Shown: in pieces, positions 52,820 through 59,777 of the stretch
How positions within the stretch are numbered: the stretch's first letter is position 1
How the letters are laid out: the number at the start of each line of letters is the position of its first letter
Assembly (NCBI RefSeq): GCF_002845275.2
Contig: NZ_CP088149.1
Location: 349,501-413,500, forward strand
Length of the DNA: 64,000 bases
Direction: 5' to 3'
Source: Pseudomonas sp. S06B 330
Lineage (GTDB): Bacteria; Pseudomonadota; Gammaproteobacteria; Pseudomonadales; Pseudomonadaceae
Program-made: the position numbers and the translations under genes
The notes under the pieces: model-generated
Told to the model about the DNA's origin: nothing
Databases searched by the model: none
Seen by the model: only the letters and a program-made list of their open reading frames with translations

Positions 52820-54061
52820 TCAGATCCAGGAATGCCGGGCAGGCAAGGTACCGTTGAGGTGATAGGTGCCGACGGCGTGGTATTTCCAGCGCACCGGGTC
52901 GTGCAGGGTGTGCACGCGGGCATTGCGCCAATGCCGGTCGAGGTTGAACTCGGCGAGGGTGGCGCGGCTGCCGGCCAGTTCGAACAGCTTCTCGCTGGCC
53001 AGCAAGGCGATCTCGGTGGTCAACACCTTGGCTTCGGCCACGGCAATCGAGGCACGGGCTGCCGCAGCAGCATCCACGGGGGCTGCGTTGACTTCATCAA
53101 GGGTGCGCGCTGCTTTGCTCTGCAAGGCCTGGGCGGCATGCAGCTCAAGTTGCAGGCGACCGATATCGGCGATCACGTAGAGGTCATCGCTGGCGCGCTC
53201 GACCTTGGCGTCGATCCATGGCCGTGAGCGTTCGCGCACAAAGGTGATGGCGTCGGCAACGGCGGCTTCGGCGATGCCCAGATCAATGGCGGCCTGGATT
53301 AGCTGCGAGGCGGCGCCCTGGATATTCGGCACCTCATTCTGGCGCCAGTTGTCGACGACCAGTTCGGCATCGACCTGAACCCGGTCGAGCAATACGGTGC
53401 CGCTGGCGGTGGTGCGTTGGCCGAATCCGGACCAGTCATCGACGATGCGCAGCCCTGGCGTGCCGCGACGAACAAAGGCCAGCACCTGACGGCCCTCATC
53501 GTTCAGAGCCTTGACGGCCACCCAATGGGCGAACAAGGCGCCGGTGGAATAGAACTTTTCGCCACTGAGCACATAGTGATCACCCTCACGGCTGATCCGC
53601 GCCTTAAGGTCCAGGGTGTGCTTGCTGCCACGCTCTGGTCCGGCATTACCGATCCGCCAGCCGTCGAGCACCGATTTGAACAACAGCTCCTGCTGTCGTT
53701 CGTTGGCAGTGCCTTTGAGCAGTTGCAGCATGCCAAACTGGTTTTGCGGAATTTGTCCCAGCGCCGGATCCGCGGCACTGATGATGCGAAACACTTCGGC
53801 GATGGTGACAAAAGACACCTGTGCGCCGCCATGCTCGCGGGGAATGGAAATACTACCCAGACCGCTGCGGGTGAACTGTTCGATTTCTGCCCAGGGCAGC
53901 TTGCGTTGCTGGTCGCGGCGAGCGGCTTGACGGCGGGCTAGTTCGGCCAGCTCATGGGCGGCCTGCAAGGCTTCAGCGTCACTGCGTAGCACCTTGGCGG
54001 GCAACAGCAGTGGGGCGCTGTCCAGATCACTGTGGACATTGGTTTCTGCCAGACTGGACAT
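52820..54061 (-). CDS. SfnB-family sulfur acquisition oxidoreductase, copy 2
   Basis: The 413-residue paralogue of the downstream gene shares its landmarks: FTRSGLGSISIPREHGGAQVSFVTIAEVFRIISAADPALGQIPQNQFG, VDDWSGFGQRTTASGTVLLDRVQV, and NLDRHWRNARVHTLHDPVRWKYHAVGTYHLN. It is the first gene of the leftward operon SfnB-SfnB-DszA-MetQ-MetN-MetI. The GGAATAA box at 54246 lies about 185 bases before its start. The two copies are clearly diverged, so they may act on different substrates. Confidence 0.88.
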   Translation of the reverse strand: MSSLAETNVHSDLDSAPLLLPAKVLRSDAEALQAAHELAELARRQAARRDQQRKLPWAEIEQFTRSGLGSISIPREHGGAQVSFVTIAEVFRIISAADPALGQIPQNQFGMLQLLKGTANERQQELLFKSVLDGWRIGNAGPERGSKHTLDLKARISREGDHYVLSGEKFYSTGALFAHWVAVKALNDEGRQVLAFVRRGTPGLRIVDDWSGFGQRTTASGTVLLDRVQVDAELVVDNWRQNEVPNIQGAASQLIQAAIDLGIAEAAVADAITFVRERSRPWIDAKVERASDDLYVIADIGRLQLELHAAQALQSKAARTLDEVNAAPVDAAAAARASIAVAEAKVLTTEIALLASEKLFELAGSRATLAEFNLDRHWRNARVHTLHDPVRWKYHAVGTYHLNGTLPARHSWI

Positions 54062-54147
54062 CAGTACTGCTCCTTGGCTGTACTCAATGCCCTGGCGTTA
54101 CGCACTGGGGTGATTGTGTTCCTGACCATACCTTACCTCACGTATTG

Positions 54148-54173
54148 AAAAGGTCGGCGCAGGCTGCGCCGAC
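54148..54173 (-). terminator. Stem-loop, possible terminator of the leftward gene at 54265
   Basis: GTCGGCGCA (54153-54161) pairs with TGCGCCGAC (54165-54173). Read leftward, the stem is followed by C and TTTT (complement of 54148-54151). It lies between the 54265 gene and the SfnB operon on the same strand. Confidence 0.5.
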
Positions 54174-54240
54174 TGAAATGCGCTGGTCCGGTGGTCCGGT
54201 TTATATACCCTAATGCTGTATAAAAATTAAATAAACTAAC

Positions 54241-54252
54241 TTTTTGGAATAA
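54241..54252 (-). promoter_or_regulatory. Shared TTTTTGGAATAA box upstream of the SfnB operon
   Basis: TTTTTGGAAT matches 46421-46430 exactly, and GGAATAA matches 6327, 57448 and 58547. It stands in a very AT-rich stretch (about 54200-54260), the only one in this part of the window. Confidence 0.42.
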
Positions 54253-54264
54253 ATATAGAAGCGC

Positions 54265-54981
54265 TCAACGACGCTTTGCGTATACCCGAAGGTAGGCGGC
54301 GGGTGCCCACTGCGAGCAGTTGCCGACTCGGTCAAGAATGCAGTAGCTCAGCTCCAGGTGTGGGTCTGGTCCGCCTTCGTGGATGAGCGCCAAAGGGATC
54401 TTCGCCTGCAGTGGATGGCCGACCTGGCACTGCTTCAAGGTCGGCAGGTCAAAGCGCAGGTCGCCCCAACGCAAGGTAACCCGATCGCCTTTGGCCATGT
54501 TTTGATACGGAGCCAGGGTGCAGGGTAGATCGCCACACAGGCTATTGAGGAAAAGGCCTTCGCGACGCAGCTGACTCGCTAGTTGCACGGGCTGCAGGTG
54601 CGCGTGGGCGCCGTTGCCACCTGGGCAGTCGAGTTTGGCCAATACCTGCAGCTCGGGTGAGCGCAGTGGGCGACTGCCGGGCTTGAGCAGACGATAATGC
54701 AGGCGGTGGATTCCGCTGTGCAGCAGGGCAGCGGGTACACGAAAATCGATACTGTCATCCGCTTCCTGAGTTTGCAGGGTGTGGGCGGCAACAAAGCGTT
54801 GCCCCCAGAACAGGGTGAGTAGATCGCCGGCTTCCATTGGTGGTTGGATCTGCACGCGTGCGCGCAAGCGTGCCGCGCTGTGGCGTCCAATACCGCCAGC
54901 ATTGATGCCGGGAAGGGCTGGCGGGGAAAGTTCGGGTCCTTGGCTGACATGGGGCATGGTGCGCATCCTTGGCATGGTCAT
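54265..54981 (-). CDS. Hypothetical protein with beta-rich (Ig-like) repeats
   Basis: The 238-residue protein has no signal peptide or membrane segment. Two stretches, ALLHSGIHRLHYRLLKPGSRPLRSPELQV and ALIHEGGPDPHLELSYCILDRVGNCSQWAPAAYLRVYAK, look like successive Ig-like strands of a type found in large Pseudomonas surface or toxin-like proteins. The segment MAKGDRVTLRWGDLRF repeats the earlier MEAGDLLTLFWGQRF, so two domains are likely. The function is unknown. It separates two sulfur operons but carries no sulfur-related feature itself. The start is uncertain (ATG 54981 or internal ATGs). Confidence 0.6.
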   Translation of the reverse strand: MTMPRMRTMPHVSQGPELSPPALPGINAGGIGRHSAARLRARVQIQPPMEAGDLLTLFWGQRFVAAHTLQTQEADDSIDFRVPAALLHSGIHRLHYRLLKPGSRPLRSPELQVLAKLDCPGGNGAHAHLQPVQLASQLRREGLFLNSLCGDLPCTLAPYQNMAKGDRVTLRWGDLRFDLPTLKQCQVGHPLQAKIPLALIHEGGPDPHLELSYCILDRVGNCSQWAPAAYLRVYAKRR

Positions 54982-55127
54982 CTGCGGGATTGGCGGTTAT
55001 TGGCCAGCAAGCGCAAAGGATCAAGCCCGCGCACTGCCAATTGGCCGACAGTGGCAAACTTCGGAACAGGACTACGCCCACAGGAAAAACCTGTAGGTGA
55101 GGTAGGGGATGGTGTCTGGCGGGAAAC

Positions 55128-55889
55128 TCAGTACCCGGTGTTCTGGGTACCGAGGAATTTGCCGAGGAACTGACGCGTGCGCTCTTCCTTCGGGTGAGCG
55201 AACAGCGTGCGGGCTTCACCCTGTTCGACAATCACCCCCTTGTCGAAAAAGATCACCCGGTTGGCGACATCACGGGCAAAGCTCATCTCGTGGGTGACGA
55301 TGATCATGGTGCGCTTTTCTTCGGCCAGGCCGCGAATGGTTGCCAGTACCTCACCGACCAATTCGGGGTCCAGGGCCGAAGTGGGCTCGTCGAAGAGAAT
55401 TACCTCGGGCTCCATTGCCAGGGCGCGGGCAATTGCCACCCGTTGCTGCTGGCCACCGGACAACTTGCGCGGGTAGGACGTTTCTTTGCCTGCCAGACCG
55501 ACTTTGGCCAGCAGCTTCATGCCCAATGCGACGGCCTGTTCACGAGGTGTCTTCTTGACCACCAGGGGGCCTTCAATGACGTTCTCCAGTGCCGTGCGAT
55601 GGGGGAACAGGTTGAAGTTCTGGAACACGAAGCCGACCTGCTGGCGCAGCTTGCGGATTAACCCTTGCTGCTGGCTGAGCGGGCGGTTGGCATCGATTTC
55701 CACATCACCGACCTGGATACGGCCGCTACTGGGCGTTTCCAGCAGATTCAGGCATCGCAGAAAGGTTGTCTTGCCAGAACCGCTGGGGCCGATGATGGCG
55801 ATGACTTCACCCGCGTCGACCTTGAGGCTGATGTCCTTGAGTACCGTCTGACCATTGAACTGCTTGCTCAGTCGCTCTACCACAATCAT
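55128..55889 (-). CDS. tcyN: L-cystine ABC transporter ATP-binding protein
   Basis: The 253-residue ATPase of the polar-amino-acid class has Walker [12 protein letters not shown], signature [16 protein letters not shown], Walker [15 protein letters not shown], and the H-loop [10 protein letters not shown]. It follows the permease gene by 3 bases. With TcyL and the binding protein it forms the cystine importer that supplies sulfur to cells. The neighbouring D-cysteine desulfhydrase and serine acetyltransferase genes agree with this. Confidence 0.92.
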   Translation of the reverse strand: MIVVERLSKQFNGQTVLKDISLKVDAGEVIAIIGPSGSGKTTFLRCLNLLETPSSGRIQVGDVEIDANRPLSQQQGLIRKLRQQVGFVFQNFNLFPHRTALENVIEGPLVVKKTPREQAVALGMKLLAKVGLAGKETSYPRKLSGGQQQRVAIARALAMEPEVILFDEPTSALDPELVGEVLATIRGLAEEKRTMIIVTHEMSFARDVANRVIFFDKGVIVEQGEARTLFAHPKEERTRQFLGKFLGTQNTGY

Positions 55890-55892
55890 GCC

Positions 55893-56561
55893 TCAGGACT
55901 CCTGGTCGTGTCGGTTGACCCGCGCTTCCAGGCGGTTCTGAAAGTGTGCGAGAACGCTGGCCAGCACCCAGTAAATCAGTGCTGCGGCAAGGTACATGGT
56001 GAAGATTTCAAAGGTACGAGCCGTGATCAATTGGGCCTGGCGGAACAGTTCGGGCACCTGAATGGTGGCGGCCAGAGCGGTGTCTTTGACCAGAGAAATA
56101 AAACTGTTACCCAGCGGGGGTAAAGCAGTGCGCGCAGCTTGAGGCAGGATCGCCCGGCGCATGGCCTGGCCACGGGTCATGCCGATGCTGGCGGCCGCTT
56201 CCCATTGGCCGCGATCGATCGAGCCAATCGCGGCACGGAGGATTTCACAGGCGTAGGCGGCCATGTTCAGCGAGAAGCCGATTAGCGCTGCCGGCAACGG
56301 GTCCAGCTCCAGTCCCAACTGCGGCAGGCCGTAATAGATCATAAACAGCTGTACCAGCAGCGGTGTACCACGGAAAAACGACACATAAACCCGCGCCGTC
56401 CAGCTCAACAGCTTGAGTGACGACAGCCGCATCAGCGCCAGGCCGAACCCCAGCAACAGGCCGAAGAACATCCCGCCGAGGCTGAGGATCACCGTGTAGT
56501 ACGCGCCCTTGAGCAGAAAGGGCGCGCTGTCGAGGGCAAGCTGCAGGCTTTCCTCGATCAT
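55893..56561 (-). CDS. tcyL: L-cystine ABC transporter permease
   Basis: The 222-residue permease of the HisM/YecS type has about five membrane segments. It shows GAYYTVILSLGGMFFGLLLGFGLALMRLS, FFRGTPLLVQLFMIYYGLPQLG, and an EAA-like loop QWEAAASIGMTRGQAMRRAILPQAARTALPPLGNSFISLVKDTAL. Its start overlaps the end of the binding-protein gene by 4 bases (ATGA), so the three genes are translated together. Confidence 0.92.
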   Translation of the reverse strand: MIEESLQLALDSAPFLLKGAYYTVILSLGGMFFGLLLGFGLALMRLSSLKLLSWTARVYVSFFRGTPLLVQLFMIYYGLPQLGLELDPLPAALIGFSLNMAAYACEILRAAIGSIDRGQWEAAASIGMTRGQAMRRAILPQAARTALPPLGNSFISLVKDTALAATIQVPELFRQAQLITARTFEIFTMYLAAALIYWVLASVLAHFQNRLEARVNRHDQES

Positions 56562-57352
56562 TGAGTGACGTCAGCCTGGAAGTACTTCTCGGAGATTTGC
56601 TTCAAGGTGCCGTCGGCGCGCAGCTTGTCCAGTGCCTTGTTGAGGGCTTCGAGCAGCTCCGGCTCACCCTTACGCAGTGCTATGCCCGCTTCCTGGCGAG
56701 AGAAGGCTTCGCCGGTGACGCTGGTGTCCTTGGCCTTCTTGGCGTACTCCAGTGCGGCCAGGCGATCGATCAGGGTGGCGTCGATGCGGCCAACGCGCAG
56801 GTCCTGGAACTTGCTTGGGTCGTCGTCGTAGGTTTTGATTTCGGCCTGCGGGACGTTCTCCTTTAGCCACTGCTCATAGTTGGTGCCCAGGCCTACGCCG
56901 ACTTTCTTACCGGCCAGGTCGGCAGCGGTCTTGATATTGAGCTCATCCTTTTTCTTGGTCAGCACCAGCGCTTGAATGCCGGAAACGGTGTAGGGCTGGG
57001 AGAAGTCGTATTTTTTCTTGCGCTCCTCAGAGATGGTCACCTGGTTGATCACCACGTCCAGGCGCTTGGACTCAAGCGCGGCGAGGATGCCATCCCATTT
57101 GGTCGGCTGCAGCTTGGCTTTGACGCCCAACTCCTTGGCCAGGGCCTCGGACAGTTCCACTTCGAACCCGGCCAGCTTGCCGTCTGCATCGACGAAACTG
57201 AATGGGGGGTAGGTGCCTTCCAGGCCAACGCTGATTACACCCTTTTCCTTGATGGATTTCAGTTGCTCACCGGCAACCGCGTGGCTGAGCAGACTGGCAC
57301 CCAACAGCAGGGCGACGCTCGCGTTGAGAAGCTGTTTTCCGATTACTGTCAT
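56558..57352 (-). CDS. tcyJ: Cystine ABC transporter substrate-binding protein
   Basis: The 264-residue family-3 binding protein has a signal peptide ending SHAVAGEQ. It then shows KEKGVISVGLEGTYPPFSFVDADGKLAGFEVELSEALAKEL, QPTKWDGILAALESKRLDVVINQVTISEERKKKYDFSQPYTV, and GLGTNYEQWLKENVPQ, matching FliY/TcyJ of E. coli closely. It captures cystine (and related sulfur diamino acids) in the periplasm. A perfect 10-bp inverted repeat and the GGAATAA box lie 64-102 bases upstream. Confidence 0.93.
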   Translation of the reverse strand: MTVIGKQLLNASVALLLGASLLSHAVAGEQLKSIKEKGVISVGLEGTYPPFSFVDADGKLAGFEVELSEALAKELGVKAKLQPTKWDGILAALESKRLDVVINQVTISEERKKKYDFSQPYTVSGIQALVLTKKKDELNIKTAADLAGKKVGVGLGTNYEQWLKENVPQAEIKTYDDDPSKFQDLRVGRIDATLIDRLAALEYAKKAKDTSVTGEAFSRQEAGIALRKGEPELLEALNKALDKLRADGTLKQISEKYFQADVTQ

Positions 57353-57415
57353 GACGAAGCCCCAATGTTGTTGTGTAGTGGTAGGCGACTATAGGGTGAC
57401 GTTAATAGGCTTAAA

Positions 57416-57454
57416 AATAATATAAATGCATCTTCTTATATTATTTGGGAATAA
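57416..57454 (-). promoter_or_regulatory. 10-bp inverted repeat and GGAATAA box upstream of tcyJLN
   Basis: AATAATATAA (57416-57425) is mirrored perfectly by TTATATTATT (57436-57445) around ATGCATCTTC, with GGAATAA (57448-57454) alongside. CTTCTTAT within it (57432-57439) also appears in the box at 4670-4683. The region fills the space between the tcyJ start and the dcyD stop. It is probably an operator for sulfur-responsive control. Confidence 0.5.
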
Positions 57455-57459
57455 TTAGT

Positions 57460-58458
57460 TCAGCTGTTCCAGACCTCAGGGTAGGCGAATAATGCCGGTG
57501 CCCCACCGGTATGCAGGAAAATCAGTGGGCCGTCGTCAAATCGCTGGCGAGCAATGCCGTCGAGCAAGCCGGCCATGGCCTTGCCGGTGTACACCGGATC
57601 CAGCAGTAAACCTTCCTGACTGGCCAGTAGGCGAATGGCGGCGAGGGTGCCAGCGTTCGGCTCGCCATAGCGAGGGGCGAAATATTCGTCCCACAGTTCG
57701 ACCTTGAAGTGCTTGGGCAAGTGCACGCCGAGAAGTTCAGCCGTGCGCTCGGCAAGCCCCTGGACCTTGGGCCTTTGGGCCTCATCTGTGCGGGACACCG
57801 TCACACCAATCACCGGCAGCTTTGGCAGGGCTTCGGCCAAGGCCAAGGCCAGGCCGCTGTGAGTGCCAGCGCTGCCGGAAGCGAGCACCACAGCGGCAAA
57901 GCGCTGACCGCCGTGTTTGATCTGTTCGGCAAGCTCCAGGCCTGCGCGTACGTAGCCCAGCGCCCCGAGCGCATTGGAGCCGCCGATCGGCACGATGTAG
58001 GGTTTGCGCCCGCTGGCATGCAGGCGTACAGCCAGGGCTTGCAGTTGTTGCTCGGCGTTGTCGAGGTTATCCACAAGCTCGACCTTGGCGTCGAACAGTT
58101 CCAGCAACAGACGGTTGCCGTTGCTTTGGTAATTCGGTGAATCGGTGCCGATCGGATTTTCCAGCAGTGCGACACAACCCAGGCCCAGTTGCGCGGCGAG
58201 CGCCGCGGTCTGGCGCACATGGTTGGACTGGATCGCACCGGCAGTAACCAACGTGTCGGCGCCCTTGCTCAAGGCATCGGCCGCCAGGTATTCGAGTTTG
58301 CGCAGCTTGTTGCCGCCCAGAGCAAGGGGAGTGCAGTCGTCACGTTTGACGTAGATGTCTCGGCCGACCCAGGCCGAGAGGCGATGCAGTTTTTCCAGCG
58401 CGGTCGGCGCGCCAAGCAGGTCCAGACGATTGAAGCGGGATAGCTGTCGGTCGATCAT
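57460..58458 (-). CDS. dcyD: D-cysteine desulfhydrase
   Basis: The 332-residue PLP enzyme of the ACC-deaminase/DcyD family has its PLP lysine at Lys51 in [39 protein letters not shown] (carboxylate contact), [21 protein letters not shown] and the loop [17 protein letters not shown] follow. It degrades D-cysteine to pyruvate, H2S and ammonia. The gene adjoins the cystine transporter in the same order as in E. coli fliY-dcyD-yecS-yecC relatives. ACC deaminase is less likely, given the sulfur context. Confidence 0.9.
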   Translation of the reverse strand: MIDRQLSRFNRLDLLGAPTALEKLHRLSAWVGRDIYVKRDDCTPLALGGNKLRKLEYLAADALSKGADTLVTAGAIQSNHVRQTAALAAQLGLGCVALLENPIGTDSPNYQSNGNRLLLELFDAKVELVDNLDNAEQQLQALAVRLHASGRKPYIVPIGGSNALGALGYVRAGLELAEQIKHGGQRFAAVVLASGSAGTHSGLALALAEALPKLPVIGVTVSRTDEAQRPKVQGLAERTAELLGVHLPKHFKVELWDEYFAPRYGEPNAGTLAAIRLLASQEGLLLDPVYTGKAMAGLLDGIARQRFDDGPLIFLHTGGAPALFAYPEVWNS

Positions 58459-58546
58459 GGCAATACATCTGCAAGGGAAAATTCGACTATAGGCAGCCTC
58501 TGGTCAGTGGGCAACTTCCGGCCTTATGCCTGATTTATCGCGTTTT

Positions 58547-58553
58547 GGAATAA
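58547..58553. promoter_or_regulatory. GGAATAA box in the divergent dcyD / epsC promoter region
   Basis: TTTTGGAATAACGGATTATTTTT at 58543-58565 contains GGAATAA 89 bases from the dcyD start and 97 bases from the epsC start, so one site could serve both genes. No other element is seen in this gap. Confidence 0.42.
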
Positions 58554-58649
58554 CGGATTATTTTTTCCCGTAAGGGCATTTGCCGTACAGTGAGGGCTGA
58601 TCTGACAGCATTTTCATTCCATTCACCGTAGCGACAGGGAGACGTAACC

Positions 58650-59582
58650 GTGAGCGAGAACGCGCAAACAGGGCATTGGCAATTGCAGGGCATCGTTGCC
58701 GGCTTGCGCAGCGCCCGTGACAAATGGCGCAGCAGCAATGGCCGTAGCAGTGGCGAGCAGGGGGGGCGGGAATTGCCTTCGCGCGAAGCCATGCGGCACA
58801 TCCTCGAGCAATTGTGTGGGGCGCTTTTCCCCATGCGCCTGGGGCCTGTCGACCTGCGCGAGGAAAGCGAGGATTTCTACGTCGGTCATACCCTCGACTC
58901 GGCCCTGACAGCTTTGCATGCCCAGGCGCGTCTGGAGCTGCGCTACGTCGCTCGCCAAGGCAAGTGCGATGCCGCTGAGGTCGATGCCAAGGCGCTGCGT
59001 CTGATTCAGGATTTCGCCGCAGCCCTGCCGGGTTTGCGCAGCATCCTCGATACCGATGTGCTGGCGGCCTTCCATGGTGACCCGGCGGCGCGCAGTGTCG
59101 ATGAGGTGTTGCTGTGCTATCCGGGTATTCTTGCGGTGATCCATCATCGCCTGGCCCACCACCTCTACCGTTCTGGCCTGCCGTTACTGGCGCGGATCAG
59201 TTCGGAGCTGGCGCATTCGGCGACCGGTATCGACATCCATCCTGGTGCTCAGATCGGAAAAAGCTTCTTCATCGACCACGGTACGGGTGTGGTGATTGGC
59301 GAAACCGCAATCATTGGTGAGCGGGTACGCATCTACCAGGCCGTGACCTTGGGGGCCAAGCGCTTTCCGGCGGACGAGGATGGGCAGTTGCAAAAGGGCC
59401 ATCCGCGTCACCCGATCGTCGAAGACGACGTGGTGATTTATGCCGGCGCAACTATTCTGGGACGCATCACTATTGGCAAGGGTTCGACCATTGGTGGCAA
59501 TGTCTGGCTGACCCGCAGCGTGGTTCCGGGCAGCAACCTGACCCAGGCCAATTTGCAGCATGATGACGGCACTCAAAAGTAA
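58650..59582 (+). CDS. epsC: Serine O-acetyltransferase EpsC type
   Basis: The 310-residue enzyme makes O-acetylserine from serine and acetyl-CoA, the precursor of cysteine and (as N-acetylserine) the usual CysB inducer. The N-terminal helical part (1-180) is followed by the left-handed beta-helix: HPGAQIGKSFFIDHGTGVVIGETAIIGERVRIYQ, VTLGAKRFPADEDGQ, HPIVEDDVVIYAGATILG and GGNVWLTRSVVPGS. It starts with GTG 58650, with AGGGAGA 8 bases ahead. It is longer than classic CysE (273), as expected for EpsC. Confidence 0.93.
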   Translation: MSENAQTGHWQLQGIVAGLRSARDKWRSSNGRSSGEQGGRELPSREAMRHILEQLCGALFPMRLGPVDLREESEDFYVGHTLDSALTALHAQARLELRYVARQGKCDAAEVDAKALRLIQDFAAALPGLRSILDTDVLAAFHGDPAARSVDEVLLCYPGILAVIHHRLAHHLYRSGLPLLARISSELAHSATGIDIHPGAQIGKSFFIDHGTGVVIGETAIIGERVRIYQAVTLGAKRFPADEDGQLQKGHPRHPIVEDDVVIYAGATILGRITIGKGSTIGGNVWLTRSVVPGSNLTQANLQHDDGTQK

Positions 59583-59656
59583 ATTCGCAATGGTGTCTAG
59601 GGCCTTGCCCCAGGCTTGAGTTGCGGCACTGGGTCGCATCGCGACCCCCATCCGTG

Positions 59657-59684
59657 TTTAACTTGAACGCTTGTTCAAGTTAAA
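59657..59684. promoter_or_regulatory. 28-bp perfect palindrome, probable TetR-family (BetI-like) operator of betT
   Basis: TTTAACTTGAAC (59657-59668) and GTTCAAGTTAAA (59673-59684) are perfect inverted arms around GCTT. It lies 93 bases before betT and 40 bases before the possible leader ORF. BetI, a TetR protein, represses choline genes in Pseudomonas; assignment to BetI is inferred. Confidence 0.7.
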
Positions 59685-59723
59685 ACGGTGGTCCGCTGCC
59701 GGTGTTCAAAAGGAGAAAACCCT

Positions 59724-59777
59724 TTGCCGAACCCGTTCAATCCAAGCCTTTCCCCTCATGTCGAGGTGCACATTTAA
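59724..59777 (+). CDS. Possible 17-residue leader ORF coupled to betT
   Basis: From TTG 59724 the frame reads (M)PNPFNPSLSPHVEVHI and stops at TAA 59775-59777, whose last base is the first base of the betT ATG. AAGGAG (59710-59715) stands 8 bases before the TTG, a better ribosome-binding site than anything directly before betT. It could couple translation, or be a chance ORF with the strong site simply serving betT at a distance. Confidence 0.42.
   Translation: MPNPFNPSLSPHVEVHI

Noticed and set aside
59702-59776. N-terminal extension of betT from GTG 59702
   Set aside because: No ribosome-binding site precedes 59702; the AAGGAG lies inside the extension, and the extended residues look unlike a BCCT N terminus.
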